Origin: Ischnura elegans
Lineage: Eukaryota; Arthropoda; Insecta; Odonata; Coenagrionidae
Length of the DNA stretch: 64,000 bases
Direction: 5' to 3'
NCBI RefSeq assembly: GCF_921293095.1
Contig: NC_060251.1
Span: 65,303,585-65,367,584, forward strand
The position numbers were made by a program, and so were the translations under genes. Below, piece after piece: positions 33,737 through 46,494 of the stretch (the first letter of the stretch is position 1; every line of letters begins with the position of its first letter). A model generated the notes under the pieces. The model did not search any database and was not told the DNA's origin. It saw nothing but the letters and a program-made list of their open reading frames with translations.

Positions 33737-36700
33737 GGGCTATTCAGTAACTCTTTACGCGGTCGCGAAGACGAAAGATTCCGTTTACGTGGTTACGCCG
33801 CGTAAACATTCGAAGCCGCGTAATTTGCTATTCAGTAGGCTTCACGAAAACATTTTCGTGCCTTCCCCTCCGCGGTAGTGGGGAAGTCGAAGATACCCGA
33901 AGTTTTCCTGCAATACGTCACTGCGAGCCAATCAGAGAAAATCGGCATGCAATTGTCCTCGACAAACAAAAATAGAGCGAGATTCAGCTGGTAAGTGCAA
34001 TGCTATTGAATCATATTGAATTATAACGTTGATTAATGAAAAGTATGTTGTACACTTTTAAATATAAGTGAGAGCTCAACGTGTATATTAATGTTGAAGG
34101 TGAGTGCGCTGGAAATATGTTTGCGATTAGCCACCTAAGATTACAGTGAGTAATTGGGATAAAAACTTGTAAATGAGAGGAATTTGGCGTTATTATGCAT
34201 TTGGTTATACCTTTGCTTTGATGGACCCATTTTAATGATAATACAAGTATTTGAATTGAAGTAGTCAGTTTCGTCATATCGTTTATCGCAGAATTGGCCG
34301 GATAATTAGTTATAGGCAATGAAAATAGTAATGTAAACAGTCCTCATGAGTGTGGTAAAATGTTTTGAAAATTATTATCAACCGCAAGCGATGTCCTAAG
34401 AATAGTTTGCTCAATTATTGGAAGACTGTAGATAAGAAAGGATAACTTTACGGGATAAGAGCTGGTAACAGGGCGCTAAGAAGACGGAAAATAAGGTGAA
34501 GAACTAAACCCCTCAAAATAGATAAAAATAAGAATCTATTTATAACGGACTGCCTATCATTACGTTGCAACCCTGACTTCAATGTTCACAATTTGTATCC
34601 TGGCATTAACATTTAAGAGTTATGGTACTGACGAAATGCGCCTCAACATTTGTCGCTAACGTATATAAGTACACCTAACTTTTTAGAATAGAAGTGACAT
34701 TGAGTTCATATTTTTATTGAATAAATTCAAATCTTCTTCATTTTGTAGTAGTTTCAATTTAAGAGATACCTTGGGAATTTTTAAATTATGTACAAAGTCA
34801 AGTGAAGGAGTTTCTACCTCATAATTTTGGATTCTTAAAAATCAATCACGCTATAATATTATATAGGTAGCAAATTTGCAGCATCTAAAGTCATCAGCAC
34901 ACCTAAAAATATCACTTTCTTACTACCGTTCCTAAGAAAAAGGAAGCACAGCCTGAATGGGTGGCAATTGATATAAACTGAGCTATAGTGATGCCTGTTC
35001 TACTTTTATCCTGAAGTACCTCACAATCAAGAAGGTTAAGAGACCCAAGCAGTGATAATTGTCAAAGGAAATTTCTGCCTAGTGAAAGAAATTATGTCTT
35101 ATGCAAGTAACAGAAAAATGCATGAAAAAATAATGGATGAAACATGACCCATTCGTAATATTTCTTTTCTCATTTTAGACCATTCTGATGAGGTTGGTGG
35201 CAACTACAGGGTATCCCTTCTACGAGGGATCCCATGATTAATTTTAAGGTGGAAAACCGTAGTTTGACCACCAACAAAAGCAATGGTAGTGTATCAATTG
35301 GTAATTTACCAATGCATTAGGTAACCTGTTAATAATCGCTTGTCTAATAGTTCTGGCCTTGTTTAATATGCCTCTTCCAAGAATTAGGGACTCTGCAAGA
35401 GCTGGGATCTCCATAATAATCAGCCTTGTCTGGGAAGGGAAAACCAGCCCCTACACACATATTATGAAGTACAACACAAGAGTTAACTATCAATCCTGAT
35501 TTTATTGGTGTACACTCCAGCACTCAATGTCTCAGCAATCATCTGAACCTAGAGTTAAGAACCCCCATGCACCTCTCAATAGACTTCATAATTTGCTTAT
35601 GGGCTTCAGTTTAATAAGTTTCAGGGGTACTTGGCCTGCCACATAGTATTTCTGTCTGGGGCCAGTGGTGGTGTGGGTTACCTAAGCCACCTATCATTCA
35701 TTACACTGTTTTCAATATATTCGGTGCTCAAGGATACAGATATAATATAAAAATTATTCTTTCTTTTCGATGCAAGGAGTTTACTTTAAAAAAATCAAGG
35801 TCACTTCCAATATATTATTAATATCATATAATGTATGCTAAATTATGTACCAGATGATTATTTTTCCAAATTTATACCAAACAACAAACACTGATATCCA
35901 CTCTCCCAAGTACATTTCATTTCCCTATGCATGGCTGATTGATTCCATATATGTATCGACATAACTGATAATCTGGAAAAATTGATGCTTGCAAATTACT
36001 GTTAAATAAAATAGGAATGACTTAGAAATGATACTCTCTTACTTTATTTCCTTTGAGCTTACCTGTAATTATTTAGTAACTATAAAGAATAACGAAATGC
36101 AACCGTTGTTCTGGAGGTGGTATCAGTTACCATCATGTGTCAAATTGTTTAAGAGCTTGTTTCACAAGCATGTTATTAATATGCTTCTGAGTGGGTTTTC
36201 ATAGCATATGGAATGAGAGTAGTTACAAGAGACTTAAGCTGTGGATGTAGAATGGGTTTCAAGATATAGCAAATATGAATCATTAAATTACAGGGGGTGG
36301 GGAGCTGTAATTTGGTAAAAGTTTGTAATATGAATAGAAGAGTGGCATTATCACCAAATTCTTTTCAATGCTACATTTCTAATCCCATACTAATGGAAAC
36401 AGCCTAGGTAAAGTTGATGAACATCCAGAGCAACATCTCCATTAATCGGTTACTTACATCATGCCATATTATAATGCAGGAAATTTAACGAAAGGAACTG
36501 GATCCTTTATTGTGAATGCATAAATACCTATTAACTGTGTTAGGCCCATTTGTAGGAATACCTCGACTATCACCAATTAATTTGAGAAGGACTGGCATGT
36601 AAGGTAATGATGATTTAGAAACACTCAAGAGAATAATTTTCAGAGTCAAGGTCTAATCCATGATAAATTATTGAAATAAATTACAATGTTGGTTTGATTA

Positions 36701-39294
36701 TTCTCCAGCAGTATAAATTTGTTGGAAAATGCTATGTAAACAGTAATGGGCTCATCACAATTTGTTCCAAAAATTCATGGGCATCTACATCAGCAGCAAT
36801 TCATGCTTAATTTTATATTACTCTACTCTGCTCATTTTCTATTGATGGGAATTATATATCTTTGGTCAATATGGGAGGAGAATTCTATGCTTCTGTAACC
36901 TCCTCAACTTCCCTTTTGACAGAGGGATGGCCAAGTCCCAAAGTCATTGTCACTACCAGTAGCTGCCATGCCCATAAAATTGCAGTGCACAATATATCTA
37001 GATTTAGGTAGGTATTCCATGTACAATTTTCACTAACTTATATGGGGATAGTGGTTGATGTGGTTTAGTAATTTACCTTCAAATGCATTCGTACCACAAG
37101 AGCTCTTTGAGCTGGAATCATGTGGGGACATAAAATATTTATTGGCTTCCAAGCTAAATCTTTATCCAATATTTTCCCTGAAATACTTCTTATGTTAATA
37201 CGAAAGGGTCATATACATTCATTAGTTCCCTCACACAAGACTGTCTCTTTCATCTCTCTCCTCCTCCTAAGTATTTCTAGGGCTCTCACACCAATAATTT
37301 TCAATCAGATTCGATCGTTACATAAATTAACGATACACATTCAAATGAAAATAGGTTAGCCTCACCTCACCTTATGAGAACATTAAAATTGTAATCTCAG
37401 AAACAATAAATTGTCTCAAAATGTTATATGGAACAATATATATCTATAGCACATTAAGAAGTAATTGGCTGTCTTATTTCATAGATTTACAATGAGTCAT
37501 TTCACATAAAAGCATAAATCCCTTAGCTAGGGTTCTGAGTGGCTAGAATGTGGGAGTCAATTCCTTTATACAATCATGATACTGCAGCAGGCACAAACAG
37601 GTATCTGGCTCTCAGACAATATCCACACTCAATACAAATAAGATGATTGACTTGCCTCAATTCTTTAATAGGGACCATCACACTAATGGCCATTGAATAA
37701 ATACTCTCGCGCTCTCTTCCATAATAATCATATTCATGCCATGGACTCATAGGCTTAATCGAAAGGAAACATCCTGTATGATAGATATCACAAAAACAAC
37801 ATATGTCCCCAATGTATATACTAACTATTTTGAACAAAACAAATCTCTTATATCAAGAAATACTTACAGTCATCTTTTGTCACAAGACAGATGACACTGA
37901 AAACAGTAGTATACTCAATAACGACTACTTGGTAAAATAATTTAAGTTGTACCCACTATGCTATGTACATAAATAACATGCCTACAAACGTCTATCTGTC
38001 ATACAAGCATCTACCTATCCACAGTTTAGACATGGTAACCTCCAGCCACAGCAGCTGCACATTTCATTTGCGAAAAGGACCTAATATAAACACACAAAAT
38101 CGATTCACCTATCAGTTATATCCTTTCAGTGTCAATATCTTGTATTTGATTAGTTAAAACAATAGCCATCACAACGTAGAGAAAAAAAATATACATCTAC
38201 CATACGGCAATAATTGTACATAATAATACATCGCCAGCCTGAGTAAAAATATTGATCAGCAGAGGAGCTGTCTTTCTGCTAGTTATGTCCCTCCAACTTC
38301 ATCATCCAAAAATATCTTATACAACTGTATATACAGACTGTAGAGCGCAGTATTCATTCATGTTATTTTAGCATTGATGTTGAACATGAGCCCTTTCAAA
38401 CCAGAAGAAACAAAATAATCTTATAATCATACTACGAGTTGTTTACCTTCTTGGTGGATATTAAAAGTAGCATTTGTACTTTATCCTAAGTTCTTGAATC
38501 CCGCTACATACTCCTTTTGCATATACACTAGTATTCATAGAGTAACACAGCATTCCGAAGTGGGAGAGCACTGACTAACGCCACAAAGATGAATCGCAGC
38601 AGCAAATTCATGAATGGAACACTTCCTAACTTTGTAACCGTCCCGGGGAAAAGTAGAACAAAGCATTTAAAATATCTACGCTCATACATCATCTACACTC
38701 ATAGTGAAACAGACGACGGGAAAATGTCTTGTAAACACGGCTTAAAAACAAGATGCGACGACACATTTTCAACTTAAGTATTCACTTTGATAAACGGTTG
38801 AAAATAAATAGAGTACTATTGAGATATGCAATTAAGCGGGCGATAACGATAAATATGAAAAATATAAAACATTTCCTCAATGACAAATAACAACACCTCC
38901 AACTCCAATAGGTATGTATTCCGAAAAGAGAATATGAGAAGCATATACAAGACAAGAATAATTAAAAATTCATGAAATTAAGAGTTAAATATGCAAAAAT
39001 ATTACTTGCACGAATTGAAATTACGTCCACAACTACAATGAACACCGCTGTTTACATGGCAAAGCAAATACATGACATATATTAACTGCATGTGGCCCCG
39101 TCGTATACCGCGGTCTGCTGTTTACGCGGCGGAAACTGAGTTTTCGTTGACAACTCTCGTCGCGTAAACTGAAGCACGAAACTTACGTGGCGGAATGTTC
39201 GAAATGGCTTACAGAATAGCAACAATGTGATTTTCGCGATCCCGTCACGAAATCTTTCGTCTTCGCGACCGCGTAAACAGTTAGTGAATAGCCC
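33737..39294 (-). mobile_element. PIF/Harbinger-type DNA transposon, 5.56 kb, degraded
   Basis: The terminal inverted repeats of about 45 bp match with three differences: GGGCTATTCAGTAACTCTTT at the left, GGGCTATTCACTAACTGTTT inverted at the right, then ACGCGGTCGCGAAGACGAAA in both. A subterminal GCTATTC motif recurs at both ends. The element is bounded by TGCA on each side (33733-33736 and 39295-39298). Its interior carries a HARBI1-like nuclease remnant on the minus strand (35440-35692). The rest is AT-rich without a clear Myb/SANT partner protein. It separates the allergen-like gene from the MIC19-like gene. Confidence 0.78.
35440..35692 (-). pseudogene. HARBI1-like Harbinger nuclease remnant
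   Basis: On the minus strand, with in-frame stops, the text reads RPSTPETY-TEAHKQIMKSI, then ERCMGVLNSRFR, LRH-VLECTPIKSGLIVNS and CVVLHNMCVG. This is the C-terminal part of the PIF/Harbinger DDE nuclease (YNxAHxxTRxxIERxFGVLK...VLHN). The catalytic region further N-terminal is too decayed to follow. It identifies the superfamily of the 5.56-kb element. No function is expected. Confidence 0.8.
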
Positions 39295-39479
39295 TGCAGC
39301 TCACGGTCTTAGGTTCAGCTGATTATACGGGTGAACCGTTGTCATCACATTATGAACGGCATTGTTACGGAAAATGTAAATAAAAATATCCCAGTCCTGC
39401 CATTTTTGATAACTTGCTCTGGCAGCGTTACTTTAGACAAAAACAAGCATCAAAATTTGAGAGTGTAATCCACGTTACA

Positions 39480-39941
39480 ATGGACATAGAAGATTTTATG
39501 AAACCTAAGGAAAGGAACGTAACAATTCATAACTCGGGCGAAGAAGCTGAAAAGCGAGGACTTAAATGCTCTGAAAATTTGTCACTATCTGACAATGTTC
39601 TCAAACGAATAAATGATTCGGCAAGTGGTAAGAAGATCGATGAAAATGCTGACATTAAGGAAGAAGAAGCTTATTGGAAAAAAAGGATGGATTGCTTAAC
39701 TGAATCACATAAAAAAATTGATCGGGAACATTGTCAGACGGCTAATGATTCGTGGATGGAAAGAACTCGTGCCTACGCTCCGCTAATGGACACGGAACTT
39801 TGCAAAAGACTGACGGATAAAATTACTGCTTGCTATAAAGAAAATCCTGAAACCCCTCTTGAGTGTGCCAAAGTGGTTGAAACATTCACATCATGCGTCA
39901 ATGCTGCTGGTATAGATGCTATCGATAAGATTCACCATTGA
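39480..39941 (+). CDS. MICOS subunit MIC19/MIC25-like twin-CX9C protein (CHCHD3/6 homologue), intronless
   Basis: MIC19 links MICOS to the outer-membrane SAM complex and is imported by the MIA40 pathway. The 153-residue product has the family N-terminal motif in degenerate form (RNVTIHNSGEE, compare RRVTF) and LSLSDNVLKRINDS (compare LSENVIDRMKES). A charged central helix follows, then a C-terminal CHCH domain: CKRLTDKITAC and CAKVVETFTSC, two exact CX9C motifs. ATG 39480 is the first in-frame Met after non-homologous text. The protein starts MDIEDF and so lacks the MG myristoylation signal of CHCHD3. It is one uninterrupted exon, and the frame is intact. The Harbinger right end lies 186 bp upstream. 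It may be an expressed retrocopy or a lineage-specific single-exon gene. Confidence 0.8.
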   Translation: MDIEDFMKPKERNVTIHNSGEEAEKRGLKCSENLSLSDNVLKRINDSASGKKIDENADIKEEEAYWKKRMDCLTESHKKIDREHCQTANDSWMERTRAYAPLMDTELCKRLTDKITACYKENPETPLECAKVVETFTSCVNAAGIDAIDKIHH

Positions 39942-42430
39942 CAGCATTGAACTCTATCAATTAAGGTTAGTGATTTTCAAATATGCTAATTCGATGGTGA
40001 CGTGAAAAATAATAATATTTCATCTGTTGCTGTATAAATTCCATGTTGAAATGATGATTTCCCTTCGAAATACGTTCTATTTCAGCTTATGTTAGGTTCT
40101 ATACTTTCGTATATATACGATAATATATAATATAATATATTATACGATAATATATTATCCTATTTTTGTAATTTCAAAGCGAATGTTTACAGTTAGACCT
40201 TGGGATTTTGATAAAAATGTTTTTGAGCGAAAGCGTAATCCATTAAACATGTTATATTCGTTGGGGTAATAATATTTCTGATAAATACAAAATAATTAAA
40301 TTTAGGATAGGGTAATGGAATATACAGTAGCAAGATTTAGACGAAAGAAAATCAAATAAAATAATTTCAAACTGACTTATGGCAGAATTATCCAGGAATA
40401 CGCAATTCTTGAACACTTTTAGCTCGTAAACAGCTATTTTCAGGGTCGGGGTGAAACTGGCCATCCTAGGAATGTGGAACGAAAAGGAAGAAAGGAAGCG
40501 CGCGAAATAGCCGATGCTGTAGCTGATGCATTTAGGGTTCCATTTGACCTGTTCTTTATTCGAGTTATTGGAAGATAATCAATCGCTAATCATTGGAATT
40601 TGTAACGCATAAGGCTGAGTGTATAATAAATGGAAAGCAGAAGAAAAAAATGTCCTCTCGCGAACATTGGCCAATCATTATCTAATGACGGAAGAAAATT
40701 TCTTTCCGAGTGGTAAGCGGACTTTAATTATTAGTATTTCCGACGCCTTCTATCTTAAAGCATCACTATCCTTTTCATTTCAACTGTTTGTAAATACTTA
40801 ACACTTTAATACGCCTAATAATCCATTAGTTTTTAAATAAAATACTAGCTACTTGGAAGGGCTATTATCATTCCTGTAATATCACTGTATATCTTTTCTG
40901 ATTCGTAGTCCTTTAAAGACGTGCGTCACGAGGAATTTAACTTAAGTGACACGACTCAGTTTTTGAGCAATTAGCAGTTACAATATTTGTTAATGGTATT
41001 TTTCATCTTATAAAATGCTTCAATGGCCAAAATTTTAAGTTTAAAGACCTAATGCCAAATTTTAATCATCGCGTTATGCGCAGCTATTTGATGGCTTTGA
41101 AATCGTTAATAATAGAAGAAATTCTATCTTTCCCCAGATGTTGCCTCAGTAAAATTTCGACTTGCCCCTCGCAAATATGCCCCCCGCATCACGATTTCCT
41201 ATTTTTAATTTTTTTTTGGCCTTCTAAACAATATTGTGGACTGCATCAGCATAAACAAGTTTCTTTGCAAGACTGCAGCAATTTTGGCAGCTTTTTTTTC
41301 AATTTCAGCTCTCTGTGCATCGTGTAATCGCACTTGAGCTGAAGGATTACACATATCCTGCACCTAGTATATGCATTCAGCCTAACCTCTTGTTCTGTTC
41401 ATATCCTGGTTGTATATGCACACTTCGTGTTCCCATTTTCTTTTCCTTCATGCTCACACAGTGGTAGCAAAATCAGTTAGCTGTTCCTAAGAAGATTCTT
41501 CTTAGTTAATGGGTCATTGCCCATTACTTGGCTGTGATAATCAGGCACATACTCTTTACATACGCATATTATGCTAATTAGTGGGAAATTACTGAGATTT
41601 CCATTGATAATGAGGCCAGGCAAATAACCCTCAATTCATTTGGCGTGCACCATTACTGAATAAATTAGAGTGTACCTGTGAAGTTGTTTCTATTTTAACT
41701 TCTGACAACTTGAAATTTTTTCAATGTGGAATATACAAAGTTTTATTTGTAGCTCTTTTACTTTGACTGAAAGTATTGTTTATTTCTTGATATAAAATGT
41801 AGTCATGAAATGGCTGCCTAGTGTCTTTACAGGAGATAAGATTTTGACTAGCCTGTTGAAATATTTCATATCCCATAAAAAAAGATATTTTCAAGTACCT
41901 GTATGTTTAATTTTCTATTCCCATTGATTGTAATAGATTTTATTCCATTATAGGGTCCTTGCAGTTTATATCTTACATCAAGGAAATAGCAAGGAAAAGA
42001 GGTATAATTACAATATTAGTGCAGTTATAGGCTACCTCAAATAAGCTTACACCTTGAAAAACATTTCACCGTGTGATATATATGGTAAAAAGCTGTAAAT
42101 AAATTTTTTGGCTCCCCCTGCAGTAGCATGGAAATTAAAATGAGTTAACTTTTGTAACTAGTGAGAATAGCTATCTAGGGACGTTGATGAAATAATGATG
42201 GTCGGAAGGCAATCGTATATATGATTCCATTTATGCCTCACTCATCAAATTGGAATCTCTGCAACTCTGGAAATTTTCAAGATCATTATGTGAACACATC
42301 ATAGCTACTTCTTCTGCCTCTATTTCTTTTCTTCTCTCTGTTACTTTCAACATTTTTATGTGTAATTGAATTCTCCTCCAATGACTGCATTACTGCTAAT
42401 TTATTCTACAATGAATAATTTTGATTAAGA
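39942..42430. other. Intergenic DNA downstream of the MIC19-like gene
   Basis: An AT-only tract of TATAATATATTATACGATAA units occupies about 40117-40160. Candidate AATAAA signals lie near 40625 and 40838. The remaining frames are short and unrecognised. Confidence 0.4.
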
Positions 42431-42700
42431 TTGGTGGTTTTTATTTACAAACCAGGTTCCATACTATATGACAACAGAGGATGCACTAAATTGTAAAAAA
42501 ATATTAACTCCACTTTATATAAATAAAGCACTATCTTGAGTTTGACTTACTTATATCTATATAAAAGAACTTTGTACACTTGAACTTCATCACTTATCTT
42601 CTCAAATAGTTAGGATCAAGATGATCCAAATGTTTTAGCTGTCATAATTATTTGGCTTTGCCCAGTCACAGTCAGTCTGTTTAATTAAGGCAGACACAAG

Positions 42701-45700
42701 TTATCTATGCTTCACTAAAACAACAGCTGAAACTACTTCCTCTGAATTGTTTTCTCGCCTCAATTGGCTACTTCCTGTCCCTGAAGGTCGGTTGTTTGAT
42801 GTCAGGGTAGTTCCACCAGTTGAAGGGTTACTTTTACTATTTTGCTCAGTCAGTACGAGATCTTCATCATCAGCTCGTGCATTGGCGGAGCTATAGTAGG
42901 AGCTATGATGATTAATTGGCTGGCTACTTCCCCCACGGGAAAGATCTGGTGCAGGGATATGATAAGCTCTGGCAGGTACCGCTCCTGCTGGTGCATTAAT
43001 TGGTGTCCACGATGAGGAATCATCGGATGATGAACTAAGGGAATCTGTCGGCGACGATGAACTGCTCAGAGATGGGGAGCTTGGGCTGTATTGGAAAGGG
43101 GCTTTCGTTGTGATGTGGATCTCCTCAGCTATACTTTTTGGTGGTGGGTCAGATGACTTAGATGATGCTGATGGCGATGCCACAGAGTAGCTTCCTCTGA
43201 CTCTCTGCTGGTGATAATAAGGGGTGGAGGCAGTATTATGATTTGCCCATGTTGAGTCAATGGCAGGCAGGTATGAGTAGGATGAGGATTGGCTGGATGA
43301 GCTTCCACGGACTTGGTGTGCTCCAGGCAAATGATGATATGGTGGTCCTGTTTCTGGTTTTTGGTAAACCCGCACTGGAGGCCTCACTCCTTTGTAAACA
43401 ATGACTGGTGGTTTGAATGGCTCTTTTATCCTCTGATATGAGTCTGCACCATAGAAGTTATCATTCTGTGGATTATAAACTTCAACTTTTGGGCTTGTCT
43501 CTTCATCATCCTCATCAGAATATGCCGGTCGCGGTGGAGTGGTGACGTACGGCTCTGATATGCTTGCACTTGGGGAGGCATCTGGTGGCCTACGGCTGTC
43601 ATGGCTTGCCGATATGTATGATGGCGTTGTTTGAGCTGTGGCTGAGGCTTCAGAATCATATTCATATCTTCCTGGAGTATACCCATGGTGATCTTTGATT
43701 GGACCAGAATTCTGATTCACTGTCAAGTCTGGGGAATGGGTTGAGTGGAATATCGCTTTGGTGATCTGTGGGTGGCTGCCGCCAATGGAATTTGAGGGTG
43801 GAGATGATGAATGAGAGGGGGCCTTAGGTGGTCCATAGGGACGTGTACCCTTCTGTAAATTAGGCCGGAAAAGCGGCTTACTAGTGGAGTCAGAGTGGTG
43901 GTTAGGTGGGCGTGAGCTGCTACTCGGCCGTGACTGGGATCCACTGTGTCCACCGCTGGGCTTTGAAGGGTGGTGGAAGGTGTATGGGTGCTTATGGCTG
44001 CTGGAGTGGGAAGGTGGATGCCTGCTGTGGTGAGGTGGGCTCTTAGTCTCGTGAACCTCGTATGGGCGATGGCTTGAAGGTGGGCGTGAGTAATGTGGTT
44101 CCTTGTGATGGTGATGGTGGTGGTGGCTAGTCTCTCTGTGGTGATGCGGGCTATCATGGTGGTAGTGGTGGTGGTGGTGGTGCCCATGATCCCTGTGCGG
44201 ACTCGAGTGGTACCGATAGGGGCTGCCATGTGATGATGGTCTGCTCTTAGGTGGTCCCTTGGAGTGTGGGCTGTTTCCTTTGGTGCTATGGTACTGAGAG
44301 CGAGGAGGACTGGGAGACCTGTGTTTGGAGGGGTAGTTGCGACTAGGTTGATTGGTTGATGGGTGAACAGTTTGAGGTGGGCCATAGGTTGATGCTTTAA
44401 TAGGGGGTGGTGGGTGCAGGGGTATCTTGCTTGGCTCTTCTCTGTATGGTGAGGTGGCAACCACTTCTTGTTCTTTTTGTGGCTCTTCTTCAGACTCGCC
44501 AGTAAACAAATGTGGTCCTACCATATGATAGTGGCTTGGCTTATTCTGCAGAGACTCAACTGGAATTGCATTGATATCTGGTGAATAGTTAGCATTTGCC
44601 TCTTGTTGTCCTTGAACCTGCTCATTGAGTATTTGCTGGGGTATGTAAATTTGCTGCTCGGCTTGCGGAGTTGGGTTGTAAATAGCCATTACTGGAACCT
44701 GAGGCTGCTCCAGTATGTAAGCATGTGTAATTTGTGGTATTTGAGCGATTTGTGGTAATTGTGTGATTTGGGGTATTTGCATGATTTCGGGTATTTGTGT
44801 GATTTGAGGTATTGAAATGATGGTTTCTGTCTTTGGTGGTGTCTTCTTTTTGGGTGTTGGAATTACATAAGGTTCTGAAGCAGGGCCTTGAGAGCCAGCT
44901 GCTAATAGTTGCTTAAATATTTCTTCATGTGAAGTTGCGGGACTTGAAGGGAAAATGAAGCCTTGAGCCACATTTTTCAAGCTTTCATCAAAGTCTTTTT
45001 GATTTGAGGAATCTGGTTGGGTTGCCTGTGCCTGGAGTATTGATTCAAGACCATGCTGATCATCATCACCAGGTGCAGTTGCTCCTCCATTAGTCACTGG
45101 ATAAATTATCATTGGGATGTTGCCATTTTGAACAGCATAAAACTTCAGTCCTTGAATTCTCTCCACACTTGCCTGCCAAAAAGGAATCAAAGAATTAGAA
45201 TGGTGGAATTTTGAAATCAGGTTGTCATAGACTTCTTGTTTATGGAGCTACAATTTTTAACCTTCGTACACATAATACATTAATTTATGCTGTTGGAATA
45301 ATCATTACATAATCATAATGATCAAAACTCATACAGTGAATATCTCTGGGTAGAAATAAATATTTTCATAAAGTTTAGCATCGTATTTATAATTGGTAAC
45401 AAAGATCATTCTTGAGTGCCATTATTCTGTCATTTCATTCCATAGCTATGTGCATCAAGTTTTTATTGAACCATATGGATGGTATCAGAGTGAAATATAT
45501 GTTGAATATAATATTTGTGTTTGATATCAGGTTTCTTTTATTTAATACATAATTAATATTTTTGAATTCTCCAATAAAGTATATTGAGAATAGTGGTATT
45601 TAGAACAGAGGTTCATTTGATGAGTAATTTTCAATTTTGTGAAATTTTATATACCTTTCTATTTAGTATGAATTATGATTCCAGTACCGATCCTTTTAGA

Positions 45701-46494
45701 AGTTAGTGAAAAATTTGAAAATGAACTTAATTCCATCGGAGTGAGTCATTCCGTTATTAAGGAAAGTTCTCAACCTGAGAAAAATAGTTGGAACTGAAGT
45801 AAATCATAGTTTAATCATGTAACTGAGAATACTTATCTTTATTTGAATAGTGATGTTTTAGGGCTAGTAAATTTTTATACTTTAAACTATCAGTGTAGGT
45901 AATAAAAAAACATACTCAAATTTTAGCGCTTCAATTTTTTATCTTAAAAATTGTGAAGATACCAGTATTGTATCCCTTGTTGCCATATCTAATTGAACAT
46001 GTGTTTTTGTAGTAAAATAGTTTCCACCCTGACTAATTCCATCAAATTTAATTCATATACATCATTTAATATAAAAGTTGTTACATATTATAACAACTTT
46101 ATCAAATGCTCATAGTGTGGTTATTCCTGTTCAAAAGATATTTTTTTCTGGTTCAAGAGCTTTAGGAGTTCTACTTATGAAGTATGAAATCCTGCCATAA
46201 GCTAGCTTAAGAAATAAATGAATTCAAACTCAACAATCGTATTTAAGGAAGAAGTTGATAATAGTTCATAATTTTGGCCAAAGGCATGCCTTGTTAGATT
46301 TTTAAACTTACGGCAGTATCTAAATCCTCAGGTACCATGTCAGCATCATTTGGAAATTGAACATGATCCTCACCACTTGTTGCCTCCACGTAGAAAGGTT
46401 TTGATGAGAATTGCCGGCTCTCAGCTTTATTCCCAAGAGCAAATGAAGCCAAATTTGTGGCTATGATTAAGCAGAGGAAGCCAATCTTCTCCAT
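42701..46494 (-). CDS. Secreted Pro/His/Ser-rich low-complexity protein, 884 aa
   Basis: Two exons: 46312-46494 (ATG, 61 codons, donor GCC|GTAAGT) and 42701-45172 (acceptor TTTTTGGCAG, stop TAA), joined in phase 0. The first 21 residues (MEKIGFLCLIIATNLASFALG) are a signal peptide. Next comes a short ordered-looking stretch (VERIQGLKFYAVQNGNIPMI), then IPQITQ/LPQIAQ hexad repeats (about residues 183-215), a very His- and Pro-rich block with runs of six to seven His (about 385-430), Ser/Pro-rich spacers, and PPVRVYQKPETGPPY-like motifs. I recognise no domain. Composition suggests an extracellular structural or cuticle-associated protein, and the His runs suggest metal binding, but this is inference. 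A minus-strand AATAAA at about 42437-42442 may end the transcript. Codon use keeps one frame open for 2.47 kb, so it is real coding sequence. Confidence 0.88.
45173..46311 (-). other. Intron of the Pro/His-rich secreted protein gene
   Basis: AT-rich, GT-AG bounded (GTAAGT at 46311, TTTTTGGCAG ending 45173), with no repeats or frames recognised. Confidence 0.75.

Noticed and set aside
43723-44460. Long His/Thr/Pro-rich frame antisense-free but out of phase with the secreted protein
   Set aside because: It is a second frame of the repetitive exon 42701-45172 on the same strand; the real frame is longer and joins the signal-peptide exon in phase.
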